A DNA stretch of 64,000 nt from Gemmatimonadaceae bacterium (GTDB lineage: Bacteria; Gemmatimonadota; Gemmatimonadetes; Gemmatimonadales; Gemmatimonadaceae), in NCBI GenBank assembly GCA_019186945.1, contig JABAQJ010000006.1, positions 414,322 to 478,321 of the forward strand, given 5' to 3'. Below the pieces are notes generated by a model. It saw only the letters and a list, made by a program, of their open reading frames with translations. It did no database searches and was not told the origin of the DNA. Below, piece by piece: positions 8,904-18,751 of the stretch (its first letter is position 1; each line of letters begins with the position of its first letter). The position numbers and the translations under genes are program-made.

Positions 8904-9899
8904 ATGAGCAAGTCAGTTCCGGCTAACCGTGCCGGGTTCCGTGGTGCGCACGTGCTTGTGCTTGGTGCGACTGGATTCCTGGGCCGGTGGGTAGCCCGTG
9001 CACTCAGCCAAGCGGGAGCGGAGTTGACGCTGGTGTCACGCAGCGCCGCTGCGGCGCCGATCCTGGAGCAATGGGGCGTCAGCGGCGTCCTGCGGATCGC
9101 GAACCTTCAGGATAGAGCGGAAGCACGTCGTGTGGTCACCGAAGTCGCGCCCGATGTGGTGTTCAATCTTGCTGGCTACGGCGTTGACCGCGCGGAACGC
9201 GACGCCCGGGTGGCGCATGCACTGAACGCTCAGCTCCCGATCCAGCTTGCCGAGGCGGTCGCGATGCTTCCAGCGACCGAATGGCGAGGCGCGCGCTTGG
9301 TGCACGTCGGCTCCGCGCTGGAATACGGTGTGGCTGAGGGTGACCTGCGTGAGGATTCGGTGGCCTTGCCGACAACGGTCTACGGGCGTACGAAGCATGC
9401 TGGTACGGTCGCCGTCACCCGGATCGCGCGGGAAAAGCAACTGCGCGCCGTAACCGCGCGGCTGTTCACCGTTTTCGGGCCCGGCGAGCATCCCGGCCGG
9501 CTCTTCCCCACGCTCGTGCGGGCGGCTGGCTCCACCGGAGGTGTGGCGCTCACGGACGGGATTCAGCGCCGCGACTTTGCGTTCGCTGGCGACGTTGCCG
9601 ACAAGCTGCTGCAGCTGGCGATGGTCGACGCCTCGCCGGGGGAAGTCATCAACCTCGCCAGCGGCGCCATGCATCCGGTCCGCGACTTCGTCACGGTGGC
9701 GGCCTCCACGCTGGGCATCGCGAGAAAACGGTTGAACTTCGGCACCGTCGAGGTCCTCCCCGATGAGATGGCGCATTCGAGCGTGGTCGTCGATCGGTTA
9801 CAGACGATGACGGGTGCGGCGCTCTCCACCGATCTCGCCGAAATCATCGGACGTGCGGTCGGAGCGGCCAAGTTGCTTCGCTGGCGACCCGAAGCCTAA
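8904..9899 (+). CDS. NAD-dependent epimerase/dehydratase (extended SDR)
   Basis: A 331-residue nucleotide-sugar epimerase or reductase. The Rossmann signature GATGFLG lies near residue 18 and the catalytic YGRTK (YxxxK) near residue 160, with a preceding VGSALEYG serine strand, as in extended short-chain dehydrogenases. ATG 8904 is chosen because the upstream in-frame part is Arg/Gly-rich and unlike the family; the SDR fold starts about 12 residues after it. The gene stands alone between block A and convergent membrane genes. Its TAA stop lies inside GCCTAACG, and the complementary strand of the same bases holds the TAG stop of the opposing gene, so the two genes overlap tail to tail by 4 bp. 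The substrate is unknown. Confidence 0.85.
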   Translation: MSKSVPANRAGFRGAHVLVLGATGFLGRWVARALSQAGAELTLVSRSAAAAPILEQWGVSGVLRIANLQDRAEARRVVTEVAPDVVFNLAGYGVDRAERDARVAHALNAQLPIQLAEAVAMLPATEWRGARLVHVGSALEYGVAEGDLREDSVALPTTVYGRTKHAGTVAVTRIAREKQLRAVTARLFTVFGPGEHPGRLFPTLVRAAGSTGGVALTDGIQRRDFAFAGDVADKLLQLAMVDASPGEVINLASGAMHPVRDFVTVAASTLGIARKRLNFGTVEVLPDEMAHSSVVVDRLQTMTGAALSTDLAEIIGRAVGAAKLLRWRPEA

Positions 9900-11428
9900 C
9901 GGCGACCGGCCGATAGTGCGCGGCGCGTCATCAGGAACCAAGCCAGCGCCAGTCCATATGCGAGCAACGATGGCAACAGGAACTTCTTGAAGTCGCTTGC
10001 GTGTGGCCAAACCGTCCACACGAGCAATGGATAGGGCATCGCCAGCGCCAGTCCCGCGGCCCAGCGGCCGTACCCGCTGAGCGGGACGACGGCCGCGAAC
10101 GCAACGAACCACAGGACGTACCACGGCCAGGCATGCGACGATCCGACCAGCAGCATGGCCAGCATGATCGCAGTCGAGGCTTCGGTCAGACGCGCCGGTC
10201 CGCCGTCTCGCACCAGGCGGTAAAGTGCCACGATGGCGATGACTGGGAAGACGCCTGCCGCCACGTATGCCAGCGGCACGAGCGGAAGGTGCAGTATGGA
10301 ACCGATAGCGAGCACCGCATCTGATGGCAGGAAGAATCTCCCGCCGTGTACCTCTGCGGTCGACACAAAGAAGTCGGTGCCCCGGTACACTGGTAGAAAA
10401 GTCACCACGCTCAGTGCAGCCGCCACGATCGCCCTCGGCAGGTAGCGCTGGACGACGGCACGTGCCTCGCGCGATTCGTCGGGTTCGCGATACAGCAGGT
10501 CGACGAGGAAGAGCGGAGCGCTGGCGTACTTGAAGAGGACTGATGCGGTGAGTGCAATCGTGGCGGCCATTGGCCGTCCCGTTCGCCGCAGGTGAAGCCA
10601 AAGCAGTGCGCACACGACCATCGCAACGTCATTGTGTCCGTCGGCAACGGTCTGCAGCACGCCGATCGGCAGCCACCCCACGAGCAGGACGGCCACGATT
10701 TGCGCCAGGAACGGCAGATCCCGGACCATGATGCGCACCAGGCAAATCAGTGCGACCCAGAGCGCCGCCAGCACGATCTTGAAGCCCAGTGCGCCCCACA
10801 GCGCATGCCCACCCGTCAGCTTCATTAGTGCGGCGGAGACGTACGCCCACATTGGACCGTACGTCATCTTCATGATCGGCGCGTCGAGCGGCAGCCAGCT
10901 CGTCGCCGCCGCCGGCACCTCGTAGTAAGGGTTGATCCCTGCCGCCAGCGTTCGACCCCAGGCCACCGACAGCCAGAAATCGGGCACAAGCACGGGCGCC
11001 GCGAGCACACAAGCGACTGCGTAGGCGACGGTCCATCGCCATGCCTGTCTCACGTGGTGTTCTCCCAGGCTCGCTCGGTGTCGCACGGCCACCGCTGCCA
11101 CACCTAACGTGCCGAGTGAGGCAAGCAACAGCGGGAGCGCATAGCCGGCGATAAACGACTCCGGCGATGCGAACAGTCCCCGTCCGCGCAAGGCCAGCTG
11201 TACGCCGAAGCGCCACGCGCTCAGGCCGTCGTAAGCCCGTCCCTGGATCCATGGGATTGCGTCGGCGATGCGCGCGAAGAACTCGTACTGCCCATACGGT
11301 CGTTCCTCGAAGGTCGCCAGCGGCGCCAGCAGCCACGACAGGAACATGGCGGCCGCGTACGCCAGAGCGCACCAGATGCCGCCCCAGAAGATCGCTCGCC
11401 TGACGAGCCTGTCGGCTCCGTCAGACAT
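9896..11428 (-). CDS. GT-C/GT87-like multi-pass membrane glycosyltransferase
   Basis: A 510-residue membrane protein with about eleven hydrophobic segments. Its periplasmic loops hold FARIADAIPWIQGRAYDG near the N-terminus and GINPYYEVPAA near residue 160, features of DUF2029/GT87 mannosyltransferase-like proteins. GT87 enzymes use polyprenyl-phosphate mannose, but the sugar here is not shown by the sequence. ATG 11428 overlaps the end of the upstream gene by 8 bp; a TTG at 11458 would add ten residues. It is second in a two-gene leftward unit with the next membrane protein and converges on the epimerase with overlapping stops. Confidence 0.72.
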   Translation of the reverse strand: MSDGADRLVRRAIFWGGIWCALAYAAAMFLSWLLAPLATFEERPYGQYEFFARIADAIPWIQGRAYDGLSAWRFGVQLALRGRGLFASPESFIAGYALPLLLASLGTLGVAAVAVRHRASLGEHHVRQAWRWTVAYAVACVLAAPVLVPDFWLSVAWGRTLAAGINPYYEVPAAATSWLPLDAPIMKMTYGPMWAYVSAALMKLTGGHALWGALGFKIVLAALWVALICLVRIMVRDLPFLAQIVAVLLVGWLPIGVLQTVADGHNDVAMVVCALLWLHLRRTGRPMAATIALTASVLFKYASAPLFLVDLLYREPDESREARAVVQRYLPRAIVAAALSVVTFLPVYRGTDFFVSTAEVHGGRFFLPSDAVLAIGSILHLPLVPLAYVAAGVFPVIAIVALYRLVRDGGPARLTEASTAIMLAMLLVGSSHAWPWYVLWFVAFAAVVPLSGYGRWAAGLALAMPYPLLVWTVWPHASDFKKFLLPSLLAYGLALAWFLMTRRALSAGRR

Positions 11429-12926
11429 CGGCCTTGATCGATGCGTTTCGCCAGACAAGCCACAGAAAGCCGGCGGTGATGGCGTACACCGCCCAGATCG
11501 TCCACCACGGCAGGAGCACCGAGTATCCGCTTGCCATCTTGTCCAGCACCACGATCACGGGCAATGTCGGACCGCCAGTGGCCACGAGACTCAGCGCCGT
11601 CGGGATGTCCTCGCGTGTCATCGTGACGGCCAGCGAGATGACCAGTGAACTCCCGACCAGCAACCATCGAAGCGCGACCGGGGAGCGCCGGAGCACCGGA
11701 ACGGCTGCCAGGAACAGCAACGGCGCTGCCGGCACCATGTATCGCACCCCCGTGTTCCACTGCAGGTTCGCAAACTGGTTGGCGCAGCTGAACAGATAGA
11801 GCGCGGCGCACGAAGCCAGCGACCAGACTAGCGCGCTCGATCCGGGTCCGGCCCACCATTCGCGCCTGCACAGGAATGGCGCGGAAAGCGCCGCCAGTAG
11901 CAACGGACTGTAGGCGAACAAGCCGTAGCGTGAGTCGAACAGATTCCCCCACGCCAACTCCGCCGTCGGCATGGTGAAGCCGAACCAACCCTTCACGCTG
12001 TACTCGGTCGGCGGCATGTAACGCTGCGCCGGGAACCATGGGCTGCCGAACGCGATCCACTGGTATGCCAGGAGCAACAGGATCGGGCCGAGTGCCCCGG
12101 CGCCATAGGCCAAGCCAAGCCGCACCGCACCCTTGAGCCCCGCCAACCGAAAACCCTCGACAAGAATCCACAACCCGAAGACGACGAGGAACGGGACGGC
12201 GCTGTAGTCGTTGAGCAATCCGATACCGAGCAGCAGTCCCACGAAGAAGCGTCGACGCGTCCTGCGATTGACGTCCGATACGGGATCGTCATCGCTCGAC
12301 GTCGCTCCCGTGCCTGACCGCAATCCCTCCTCACCAGTCATGAGGAGGTAGCTCGTCAACGTCAGAAACGCGATGATCGCATTCTGGTTCAGGAACGCGG
12401 AGCGAAAGAACAGCGGAGTTGCGAACGCGTACACCAGCGCCCAAAAGAGTGCCTCACGATGATCCCCGATACGCTGCCGTAACCGACCCCAGACGAGTAC
12501 CGCTCCGAGTGCGCCTAACGGCGCCATGAGAAGAACCTGAATGCCGATGGCCGCGAGTCCGAGCGTAATGTCCACGCCGCGAGCCCGGGCGGCGTTCATG
12601 AAACGGGTCCGGTTCGGGCGCGGATCGTCGTACTGAGCTGGTGGCTTGGGATCGGCGATCTGCGGCCTGAGCGTCACGGCGAGCGCGATCGCCGGACGGA
12701 CGAAGAAATAGGCAACGCCTCCCAGCATGGAAGCGCCCGGATTGTTGTTGATGTAGCTCCCACGCCCTGGAATCTCGAACAAGTCGGGATGCAAACCGAG
12801 GAACTCGTCGACGCGAACCGACGCATGCCCTCCCAGGGCAATCGCCAGGTACGTCTCGCGCACCACGTTGGTGGTCGCGTGAAGCGCATAAACCACCCAG
12901 ACCGTCAGAAAGAGTCGTACCTTCAC
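11421..12926 (-). CDS. multi-pass membrane protein, possibly GT-C glycosyltransferase-like
   Basis: About 501 residues with ten or more membrane segments and a short acidic cytoplasmic loop (SGTGATSSDDDPVSDVNRR). The N-terminal loop after the first membrane segment contains DEFLGLHPDLFEIPGRGSYINNNPG, a place where GT-C enzymes carry their catalytic acid, but I cannot assign a family. The start is uncertain: GTG 12926 puts the first membrane helix at the N-terminus, whereas ATG 13034 would add 36 residues of unlikely composition from A/T-richer, promoter-like DNA. The 3' end overlaps the downstream gene, so they form one unit. A role in surface glycan synthesis is inferred from neighbours only. 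Confidence 0.65.
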   Translation of the reverse strand: MKVRLFLTVWVVYALHATTNVVRETYLAIALGGHASVRVDEFLGLHPDLFEIPGRGSYINNNPGASMLGGVAYFFVRPAIALAVTLRPQIADPKPPAQYDDPRPNRTRFMNAARARGVDITLGLAAIGIQVLLMAPLGALGAVLVWGRLRQRIGDHREALFWALVYAFATPLFFRSAFLNQNAIIAFLTLTSYLLMTGEEGLRSGTGATSSDDDPVSDVNRRTRRRFFVGLLLGIGLLNDYSAVPFLVVFGLWILVEGFRLAGLKGAVRLGLAYGAGALGPILLLLAYQWIAFGSPWFPAQRYMPPTEYSVKGWFGFTMPTAELAWGNLFDSRYGLFAYSPLLLAALSAPFLCRREWWAGPGSSALVWSLASCAALYLFSCANQFANLQWNTGVRYMVPAAPLLFLAAVPVLRRSPVALRWLLVGSSLVISLAVTMTREDIPTALSLVATGGPTLPVIVVLDKMASGYSVLLPWWTIWAVYAITAGFLWLVWRNASIKADV

Positions 12927-13247
12927 GCTTCGAGAATTGAGCTTCAGAGGGGGGGCCAAAACGCCGAAACTTAACGATTTCGACTGCCGTGAACCCACCG
13001 GACGAGCCGGCCGGGCATCCTCGCGGACTTGCATCGCCGGCGCGAGTCACGAGGCACCGGACGATTGCAAGATTGATGCGCCAACCACGATGCTCCCCAC
13101 GGTATCGTGTTGCGCGGTGCAACAGTCGTCTTCCAGCCCTCGCATCGTTATTCTGCCAGCGGGATTACCGGACGTTCGTCGCCTTCCGGCATCCGATCTG
13201 CAGTTGGTTGAGAGGCTATTCCGACCCCAAGCTCACATCACCGACCA
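12927..13247. other. divergent intergenic region
   Basis: About 320 bp between the leftward membrane-protein unit and the rightward Gfo/Idh-GT2-Wzx-methyltransferase unit; it must hold both promoters. The part around 12955-12985 is relatively A/T-rich. I see no good -35/-10 pair. A short inverted repeat GTTGC-gcggt-GCAAC lies at 13109-13123 and could be an operator or a small hairpin. No convincing small gene. Confidence 0.4.
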
Positions 13248-14312
13248 ATGGCTTCAACTACAGGCACACTTCGCTTCGGTCTGATCGGATGCGGCGACAT
13301 CGGCAGACTCCGTGTCGATGCGCTGGCGCGCTCTCCCGGCTGCAAGCTCTCCGTCGTCGCTGACGCCGACCAGAATCGCGCCCGCTCCTTCGCGCAAGGC
13401 TCCGACGTCGCTGTCGCGGACGATTGGCGTGCCCTGGTCGCTCGTGAGGATGTGGACGCCGTACTTGTCTGCACGCCGCCAAGACTCCACGCTGAGATGT
13501 GCATTGGGGCCGCCGAGCACGGGAAGCACGTCCTCTGCGAGAAGCCCCTGGCTTTCGACGCTGACGAAGCCCGAAGCATCGTTGCGGCAGGGGAGCGGTA
13601 CGGAGTGCGCATCGCCACCGGTTTCAACTACCGCTTCTATCCGTCGTTCGCGAAGGCGAAGGCAATCCTCGCCGATGGGCGGATTGGCCGCATCGACCAC
13701 ATCCGGAGCTTCGGCGGTTACTCGGCCACGTCGCACAACCAGGCATGGGTGCACGACGTCAACACTGTGGGCGGCGGCGCGATGCGCGACGTCGGCATCC
13801 ATCTGCTCGACCTGACCCGCGACATGCTCGGCGATGTCGTGGACGTCCAAGGCATGAGTACCGACAGTGTGTGGCAATACCCCGGCTGCGAGGACAACGG
13901 GTTCGCGCTCCTCCGCAGTTCGACCGGCGTGGTCGCGACCGTGCAGGCCAGTTGGACCGAATGGCGAAAGTACCGCTTCTCGATCGATGTGTACGGCTCC
14001 CTCGGATGCCTGCGCGCGACGTGCTTCCCGATGATGACTGACGTACGCTGGTCGACAACCGTGTCCGGCACGATGCGGAAGGAGACCGACTACTTTCCGC
14101 GCAGCATCGTGAACGAGAAGCTGCATTCGTACCGTCGCATCGTCGTGGACAGTTTCGTACTCGAACACGCCGCTTTTCGCGACTATGTCGCTGGCCATCC
14201 ATCGCGCATTGCCTCGGCGCGCGACGGGCTGCGTGCCCTCGAGATCGTTGAGGCTGCAACCGGGATCGCACCGCTTCCTGTCGAGGCGTATCCAGCGAAC
14301 GGAGCGTCCTGA
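13248..14312 (+). CDS. Gfo/Idh/MocA family oxidoreductase
   Basis: A 354-residue NAD(P)-dependent sugar dehydrogenase-like enzyme. The dinucleotide-binding GLIGCGDIG is at residues 11-19, the family hallmark CEKPLA near residue 100, and the second-domain GGGAMRDVGIHLLDL near residue 178 supplies the conserved His. ATG 13248 gives the usual short lead-in to the first beta strand. It heads a four-gene rightward unit; the next gene starts immediately after its stop (TGA-ATG). Such enzymes often make keto- or amino-sugars or act on UDP-sugars in polysaccharide loci, but no aminotransferase partner lies beside it, so the reaction is not clear. Confidence 0.88.
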   Translation: MASTTGTLRFGLIGCGDIGRLRVDALARSPGCKLSVVADADQNRARSFAQGSDVAVADDWRALVAREDVDAVLVCTPPRLHAEMCIGAAEHGKHVLCEKPLAFDADEARSIVAAGERYGVRIATGFNYRFYPSFAKAKAILADGRIGRIDHIRSFGGYSATSHNQAWVHDVNTVGGGAMRDVGIHLLDLTRDMLGDVVDVQGMSTDSVWQYPGCEDNGFALLRSSTGVVATVQASWTEWRKYRFSIDVYGSLGCLRATCFPMMTDVRWSTTVSGTMRKETDYFPRSIVNEKLHSYRRIVVDSFVLEHAAFRDYVAGHPSRIASARDGLRALEIVEAATGIAPLPVEAYPANGAS

Positions 14313-15245
14313 ATGTCCACCACACCCGACGATACGCCGGAGCTGTCCGTTTCCGTAATCTGTTTTACGACACCGGCGCACTTGCGGCGTTGCCTGGAGG
14401 CGCTGCTCGTCAGCTCGGAAGGACACGTCGTTGAGGTGATCGTGCCGCACGATGCAACGCTGTCCTCAGCCGCGGCGCTCACCTCCCAGTTCCCCGGTGT
14501 GTGGTTCCTCGATGCCGGGGCAAGGGCGACGCCGGCGGAGCTCCGGGCTCGAGCTGCATGCGCTTCTCGAGCGCCACTGATGGCGTTTCTGGAGGATCAT
14601 TGCATGCCCGCAGCCGATTGGGTGGACCGTGTTCTCGCGGCTCACCGTGCCGACCTGGCCGGAGTTGGCGGCAGCGTCGAGAAAGGCTTTCCACCGGGTC
14701 GCTCGACAGACTCGACGCTGAACTGGGCCGTTTACCTTACCGACTACAGTCGCTACATGCTGCCGATGGCGGCTGGTCCGGCCTTCGGGCTCAGCGACTG
14801 CAACGTGTCGTACCGGCGAACTGCCCTCGAGTCCGTGCGTAGCGCCTGGAGCACGGAGTTTCACGAGAACGTCGTGCACGATGCCCTCCGCCGCGAGCAG
14901 GCAACGCTCTGGTTCGATCCGACGATCGTCGTCTACGAACAGCGGGATTTGACGTTAGGTGCCGCACTTCGCGACCGCTTTTCCTTCGGGCGCCTGTTCG
15001 GCAGCAGTCGCGTGTCCGGGGCGTCCCTGAGCAGGCGTCTGGTCATGACCCTGGCCGCGCTGTTGATGCCGCCCGTACTCGTATGGCGTGTGGCGAAGAA
15101 CCTCTTCGAACGGCGGCGATACCGCGGGCAACTGGTACGCTGCCTGCCGCACCTGGTTCTGGTAGCCACTACCTGGATGCTGGGAGAATCCATCGGGTAC
15201 CTGTCGGGACGCGCCGGGAAGTCGCTGTCGCACCGGACGGCCTGA
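14313..15245 (+). CDS. family 2-like glycosyltransferase
   Basis: A 310-residue GT-A-fold transferase with an opening strand LSVSVICFTTPAHLRRCLEA and ARAACASRAPLMAFLEDHC, where EDH takes the place of the usual DxD metal site. FGLSDCNVSYRRTAL is the typical second acceptor-side motif, and FHENVVHDALRR holds the acidic residues expected before the catalytic base. A C-terminal hydrophobic stretch suggests membrane association. It starts directly at the preceding stop and three bases separate it from the flippase gene, so it is co-translated with both. Donor and acceptor are unknown. Confidence 0.82.
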   Translation: MSTTPDDTPELSVSVICFTTPAHLRRCLEALLVSSEGHVVEVIVPHDATLSSAAALTSQFPGVWFLDAGARATPAELRARAACASRAPLMAFLEDHCMPAADWVDRVLAAHRADLAGVGGSVEKGFPPGRSTDSTLNWAVYLTDYSRYMLPMAAGPAFGLSDCNVSYRRTALESVRSAWSTEFHENVVHDALRREQATLWFDPTIVVYEQRDLTLGAALRDRFSFGRLFGSSRVSGASLSRRLVMTLAALLMPPVLVWRVAKNLFERRRYRGQLVRCLPHLVLVATTWMLGESIGYLSGRAGKSLSHRTA

Positions 15246-15248
15246 CGA

Positions 15249-16667
15249 ATGGCTGGAACGCCGCGCGGTTTCTTCACGCTGGCTGGCGGAGAAGCAGTTG
15301 CGCGAATCGTCGCGTTCGGAACGACCATCGTGCTCGCGCGTGCGCTCGGTCCCGAGATGTATGGCGCGGTGGCCGTGGGGATGGGTCTGCTGTTGTACTT
15401 GACGCAGCTTGCGGATGGCGGAGTTGAGCTGGCGGGAATGCCCGTCGTCGCGCGCGCTCCCGAAGACGCCGGGGCCATAGCGACGGCCGCTCTGCGCCGA
15501 CGCCTCCTGGTGGCTGCTGCCATCATGCTCGCCGTGGCGCCAGTCGCGCTCGGGCTCATGCCGCGGCCCGACGGCATCGTGCTCTTCATTCTCAGCCTCG
15601 GACTACCGTTTACGGCGCTGAGCGTCCGCTGGGTGTACCTCGGACTCGAACGGCCTGCCACGGTTGCGCGTTCGCGTATCGCCGGAGATCTCGTCACCGC
15701 GCTGCTGGTCGTCGCACTGGTCCGCGGACCGGACGATGTCCGGCTCGCCCCCATGGCCACGGTGCTCGGGACGGCGCTGACATCGGTAGTGATGCTCGTG
15801 GGCCTTGCGCGTCTGGGAGTGAGGCTCCAACGGACAGGCGCGGCGCCGCCGATCGTTTCGATGCTCGAGCGCGGCAGGCACCTCGTGCTCTTCACGATCC
15901 TCGGTCTGTTGATGTACAACATAGACCTGATCATCCTGCGCTATGCGAAGGGGGAGTTCCTCGCCGGGCAGTACGGCGCCGCGTATGTGATGATCTCCTT
16001 CTGCGCCAACATCGCCGTGGCGTATGCGCACACGGTAATGCCGTCGCTGGCCCGGGGTGCGGGTTCCTCTGCCGATGCCGCGGTGTCGCCCGTTCCGGCC
16101 TCGGACGTCTATGCGTCGGCGCAGGTCGCCGCGGTGGCCGTTTCGCTTCCCGTCGCCGTGGGAGGCGCGATCGTTGCCCCGGCCCTGGTGGCGATGCTCT
16201 TCGGTGCGCAGTACGCATCCAGCGCCATCGCACTGCAGATCCTGCTCGTATCCGTACCGCTTTCCGCGCTCCGCGAACTGGCGATCGCCTCTCTGATTGC
16301 GCACCATCGCGAGCGAGATCTGCTGCGCGTGAACGCCATCTCCGCGGTGGTGAACATCGGTTTGAACCTGGCCCTGATACCGCCATTCGGTCTTGTTGGA
16401 GCAGCCATCGCCACGCCGGTCGCCGAGGTGGTGCGATTGCTCCTCGCGGCCCTCGCCGCGCAGACGGACCTGCAAGGCGCGGTGCCGGTGCGCCGTCTTG
16501 GCCGTTGCGGTGTCGCCGCCGCGGGCATGTGGCTCGTGATTGAACTGACGGGCGTGGGATCGCTTGCCGCCACGATCGCGCTCGGCGCCGTCACCTACGG
16601 ACTGCTGTTGATCCTCCTTGGCGCCATCAGACTGGGTGGCACCCTTCGCCCCCAATGGACCGGGTGA
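15249..16667 (+). CDS. Wzx-like polysaccharide flippase (MOP superfamily)
   Basis: A 472-residue integral membrane protein with about 12-14 hydrophobic segments, opening AGTPRGFFTLAGGEAVARI and LARALGPEMYGAVAVG, as in O-antigen/teichuronic-acid flippases. It likely moves undecaprenyl-linked repeat units across the inner membrane. It lies in the same unit as a GT2 and a methyltransferase; its 3' end is followed by the methyltransferase start about 60 bp later. No Wzy polymerase is obvious next to it, although several unassigned membrane proteins in this window could fill that role. Confidence 0.85.
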   Translation: MAGTPRGFFTLAGGEAVARIVAFGTTIVLARALGPEMYGAVAVGMGLLLYLTQLADGGVELAGMPVVARAPEDAGAIATAALRRRLLVAAAIMLAVAPVALGLMPRPDGIVLFILSLGLPFTALSVRWVYLGLERPATVARSRIAGDLVTALLVVALVRGPDDVRLAPMATVLGTALTSVVMLVGLARLGVRLQRTGAAPPIVSMLERGRHLVLFTILGLLMYNIDLIILRYAKGEFLAGQYGAAYVMISFCANIAVAYAHTVMPSLARGAGSSADAAVSPVPASDVYASAQVAAVAVSLPVAVGGAIVAPALVAMLFGAQYASSAIALQILLVSVPLSALRELAIASLIAHHRERDLLRVNAISAVVNIGLNLALIPPFGLVGAAIATPVAEVVRLLLAALAAQTDLQGAVPVRRLGRCGVAAAGMWLVIELTGVGSLAATIALGAVTYGLLLILLGAIRLGGTLRPQWTG

Positions 16668-16728
16668 CGCGCGACACCATCGGCGCCGCCCCGGGTGCCC
16701 ATGGCCGATCAGGAACCGGGATCGCCAG

Positions 16729-17733
16729 ATGCAACTCTCGCTGAGGTGCCCGCGCTGTACCGCGCCGTTGACGGACGCACGACCTGTGTGCTGCGCGACA
16801 TGCGGGACCGAGTGGCCGGAGGTAGCTGGCATCGTCGACTGGCGATTCGACCAGCCGGACCCGTACCTGACGCTGGAGAAGGATCGTGCCGCCGCCGAAG
16901 CGCTTGCCTCGCGTGCGGCTTCGCTCGATTTCCCTGCGCTGCTCGCATCCTACTACGACGGGAACGCACTCGTGCCGGCCGCGCAGGCGCGGGCGATCGT
17001 CCGCGGAACCCTCGCCGCACCGGCGCGCGCCGCCGCGTTCCTCGATCAGTCACTCGGCCAGCTCAAACGCCGGCTTGCGCCCGGCAGCAAGGTGCTGGAC
17101 GCCGGTAGCGGGACCGGTCCGCTTGCCGTCGAGCTGGCCCGGCGCGGTATGGACGTAATCGCTGTCGATATCGGCATGCGCTGGCTGACGCTTGCCGAAG
17201 CACGTGCCAGGGCAGCTGGCGTCCGCATCGCCATCTGCTGTTCCGGAATACATCGCCTGCCGATCGCCGATGCGCAGGTCGACGCGATCATGGCGGAATC
17301 GCTGCTTGAAGTCGTACCGAGCCAATCCGCGATGCTTCGCGAACTGTTTCGCGTGCTGAGACCGGGAGGTGAGCTGGCGCTTTCCACGCCCAATCCATGG
17401 TCGCCCGGTCCCGACCCTCACACGGGGGTTCCGTTCACAAGCTGGCTGCCGCCCGGTGGCGTGAACGCTCTCGCGCGGATGCGTGGCATCGTGCCGCCCA
17501 GACGGACGTTCGTCTCCCGAAACACCTTGCGCGACCTCCTTGCCAACGCTGGCTTCGCGGACATCCGCATCTCGCCTGCCGAAATCCCTGCTGGCTTCGC
17601 CGAGGGTAAACCCGCATGGCTGAAAGCCGGGATCGTCGGGTATCGCCTGATTACGACGGCGCCGGGCCTGCGCGCGATCGCAGCCGTATTCGGTCCCGTC
17701 CATGTCGCCACCGCACGACGACCTGAACGTTAG
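16729..17733 (+). CDS. SAM-dependent methyltransferase with N-terminal zinc ribbon
   Basis: A 334-residue class I methyltransferase. The N-terminus has LRCPRCTAPL and CCATCGTEWP, two CxxC-type pairs of a Trm112-like zinc ribbon. The SAM site is VLDAGSGTGPLAVELARRG near residue 122, and MLRELFRVLRPGGELALSTP is the post-II region. ATG 16729 is chosen because it immediately precedes the zinc ribbon; the upstream in-frame extension overlaps the flippase gene. It is last in the four-gene unit. Its stop is CGT-TAG-GC, another CGTTAGG motif, and only 10 bp separate it from the convergent gene. Target could be a sugar or lipid-linked intermediate; unproven. Confidence 0.8.
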   Translation: MQLSLRCPRCTAPLTDARPVCCATCGTEWPEVAGIVDWRFDQPDPYLTLEKDRAAAEALASRAASLDFPALLASYYDGNALVPAAQARAIVRGTLAAPARAAAFLDQSLGQLKRRLAPGSKVLDAGSGTGPLAVELARRGMDVIAVDIGMRWLTLAEARARAAGVRIAICCSGIHRLPIADAQVDAIMAESLLEVVPSQSAMLRELFRVLRPGGELALSTPNPWSPGPDPHTGVPFTSWLPPGGVNALARMRGIVPPRRTFVSRNTLRDLLANAGFADIRISPAEIPAGFAEGKPAWLKAGIVGYRLITTAPGLRAIAAVFGPVHVATARRPER

Positions 17734-17743
17734 GCGCAGGACG

Positions 17744-18751
17744 TCAACGTGCCGGCGCCTTCTGGCCTTCGAGGCGAATAGCGGCCCCGCTGCGCCGTCC
17801 GAGGATCCAGGCAAGTGCGCCGCCCGACAGGCCACCGGCAATGATCACGACTTCGAACACCAGGCCAGTGGCTACGGCCTTGACAGCAGACACGCCGAAC
17901 GGCGCGAAGAGCGCGGCCTGCGCCGCCTCGCGCACGCCAATCCCGCCCTGCGTCACCGGCAGGAGGCCGGAGATCTTCGCCAGCGGCCAAACGAACAACC
18001 ACACGTACAGGGGGATTGAAATGCCGATGACGATCCCCAGCCAGTAGTTCAGCACGACCAGCGACGACTGCAGCATCATGCCGAGCAGGAACGCAGCGGC
18101 CAGCGCGTGTGGATTCCCTGCTGTTGCCCGTACCGCCTGGCGGATCTGCACGAGTCTGCGACGAAGCCTGAACGGCAACCGGCTGACCGGCAGCAGCACC
18201 ACGCCAATCGCGACTCCCGCTGCGGCGATCGCCAGCAGGGCGCCGAGCCCGAGGAAGATGCGCCGGCTCTGCGGGTCCAAGGCACGCGGAGAGAGAACAG
18301 CGCCGATGCCTGCTACTGCGGCCATGCCGACGATGTCCAGCAGGCGATCGACGAGGCTCCCCAGTACCAAGCCGCTCTTCGACCGGGCCGCACTCATGGC
18401 CACGCCCGCCTTCACCACGTCGCCGCCCACGATCGAGGGAAGAAAGGTATTACCGAACAGCCCCCAGTAGTACGCTCTCGCACAGGTCGTGAACGGGAGC
18501 GCCGCGCCGGCAGCGTTGATCAACAGGCGCCACTTGGCGACGCCGATCATGTGCAACGCCATGTATACGCCGAGTGCGACCGGCCAGACGAACAGGGGTA
18601 CTCGCTGCAATGCCGCCTTCATTTCCGCGAAGGGCAGAACGATCAGCAGCAGGGCGAGGATGACGGCGCTTCCGCCGATCCGGAACGCGGGGTGACGCCA
18701 CATCGGCCGTCTCTCCTGTCGCGGCGATCGGCCGCCCGTGGCCGCAGACAT
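17744..18751 (-). CDS. LPG-synthase-type (UPF0104/AglD-like) membrane protein, flippase-like
   Basis: A 335-residue membrane protein with about eight segments and the family signature LPSIVGGDVVKAGVAMSAAR near residue 90, then SLVDRLLDIVG and the later QGGIGVREAA motif. Proteins of this fold are thought to move or sense polyprenyl-phosphate or lipid substrates. ATG 18751 shares one base with the stop of the DPM1-like gene upstream (TGATG). As last gene of a nine-gene operon with a polyprenyl-phosphate glycosyltransferase and a GT39, it is a good candidate for flipping the lipid-linked sugar; this is inference. It lacks the C-terminal methyltransferase fused to its relative at 3659-5239. Confidence 0.82.
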   Translation of the reverse strand: MSAATGGRSPRQERRPMWRHPAFRIGGSAVILALLLIVLPFAEMKAALQRVPLFVWPVALGVYMALHMIGVAKWRLLINAAGAALPFTTCARAYYWGLFGNTFLPSIVGGDVVKAGVAMSAARSKSGLVLGSLVDRLLDIVGMAAVAGIGAVLSPRALDPQSRRIFLGLGALLAIAAAGVAIGVVLLPVSRLPFRLRRRLVQIRQAVRATAGNPHALAAAFLLGMMLQSSLVVLNYWLGIVIGISIPLYVWLFVWPLAKISGLLPVTQGGIGVREAAQAALFAPFGVSAVKAVATGLVFEVVIIAGGLSGGALAWILGRRSGAAIRLEGQKAPAR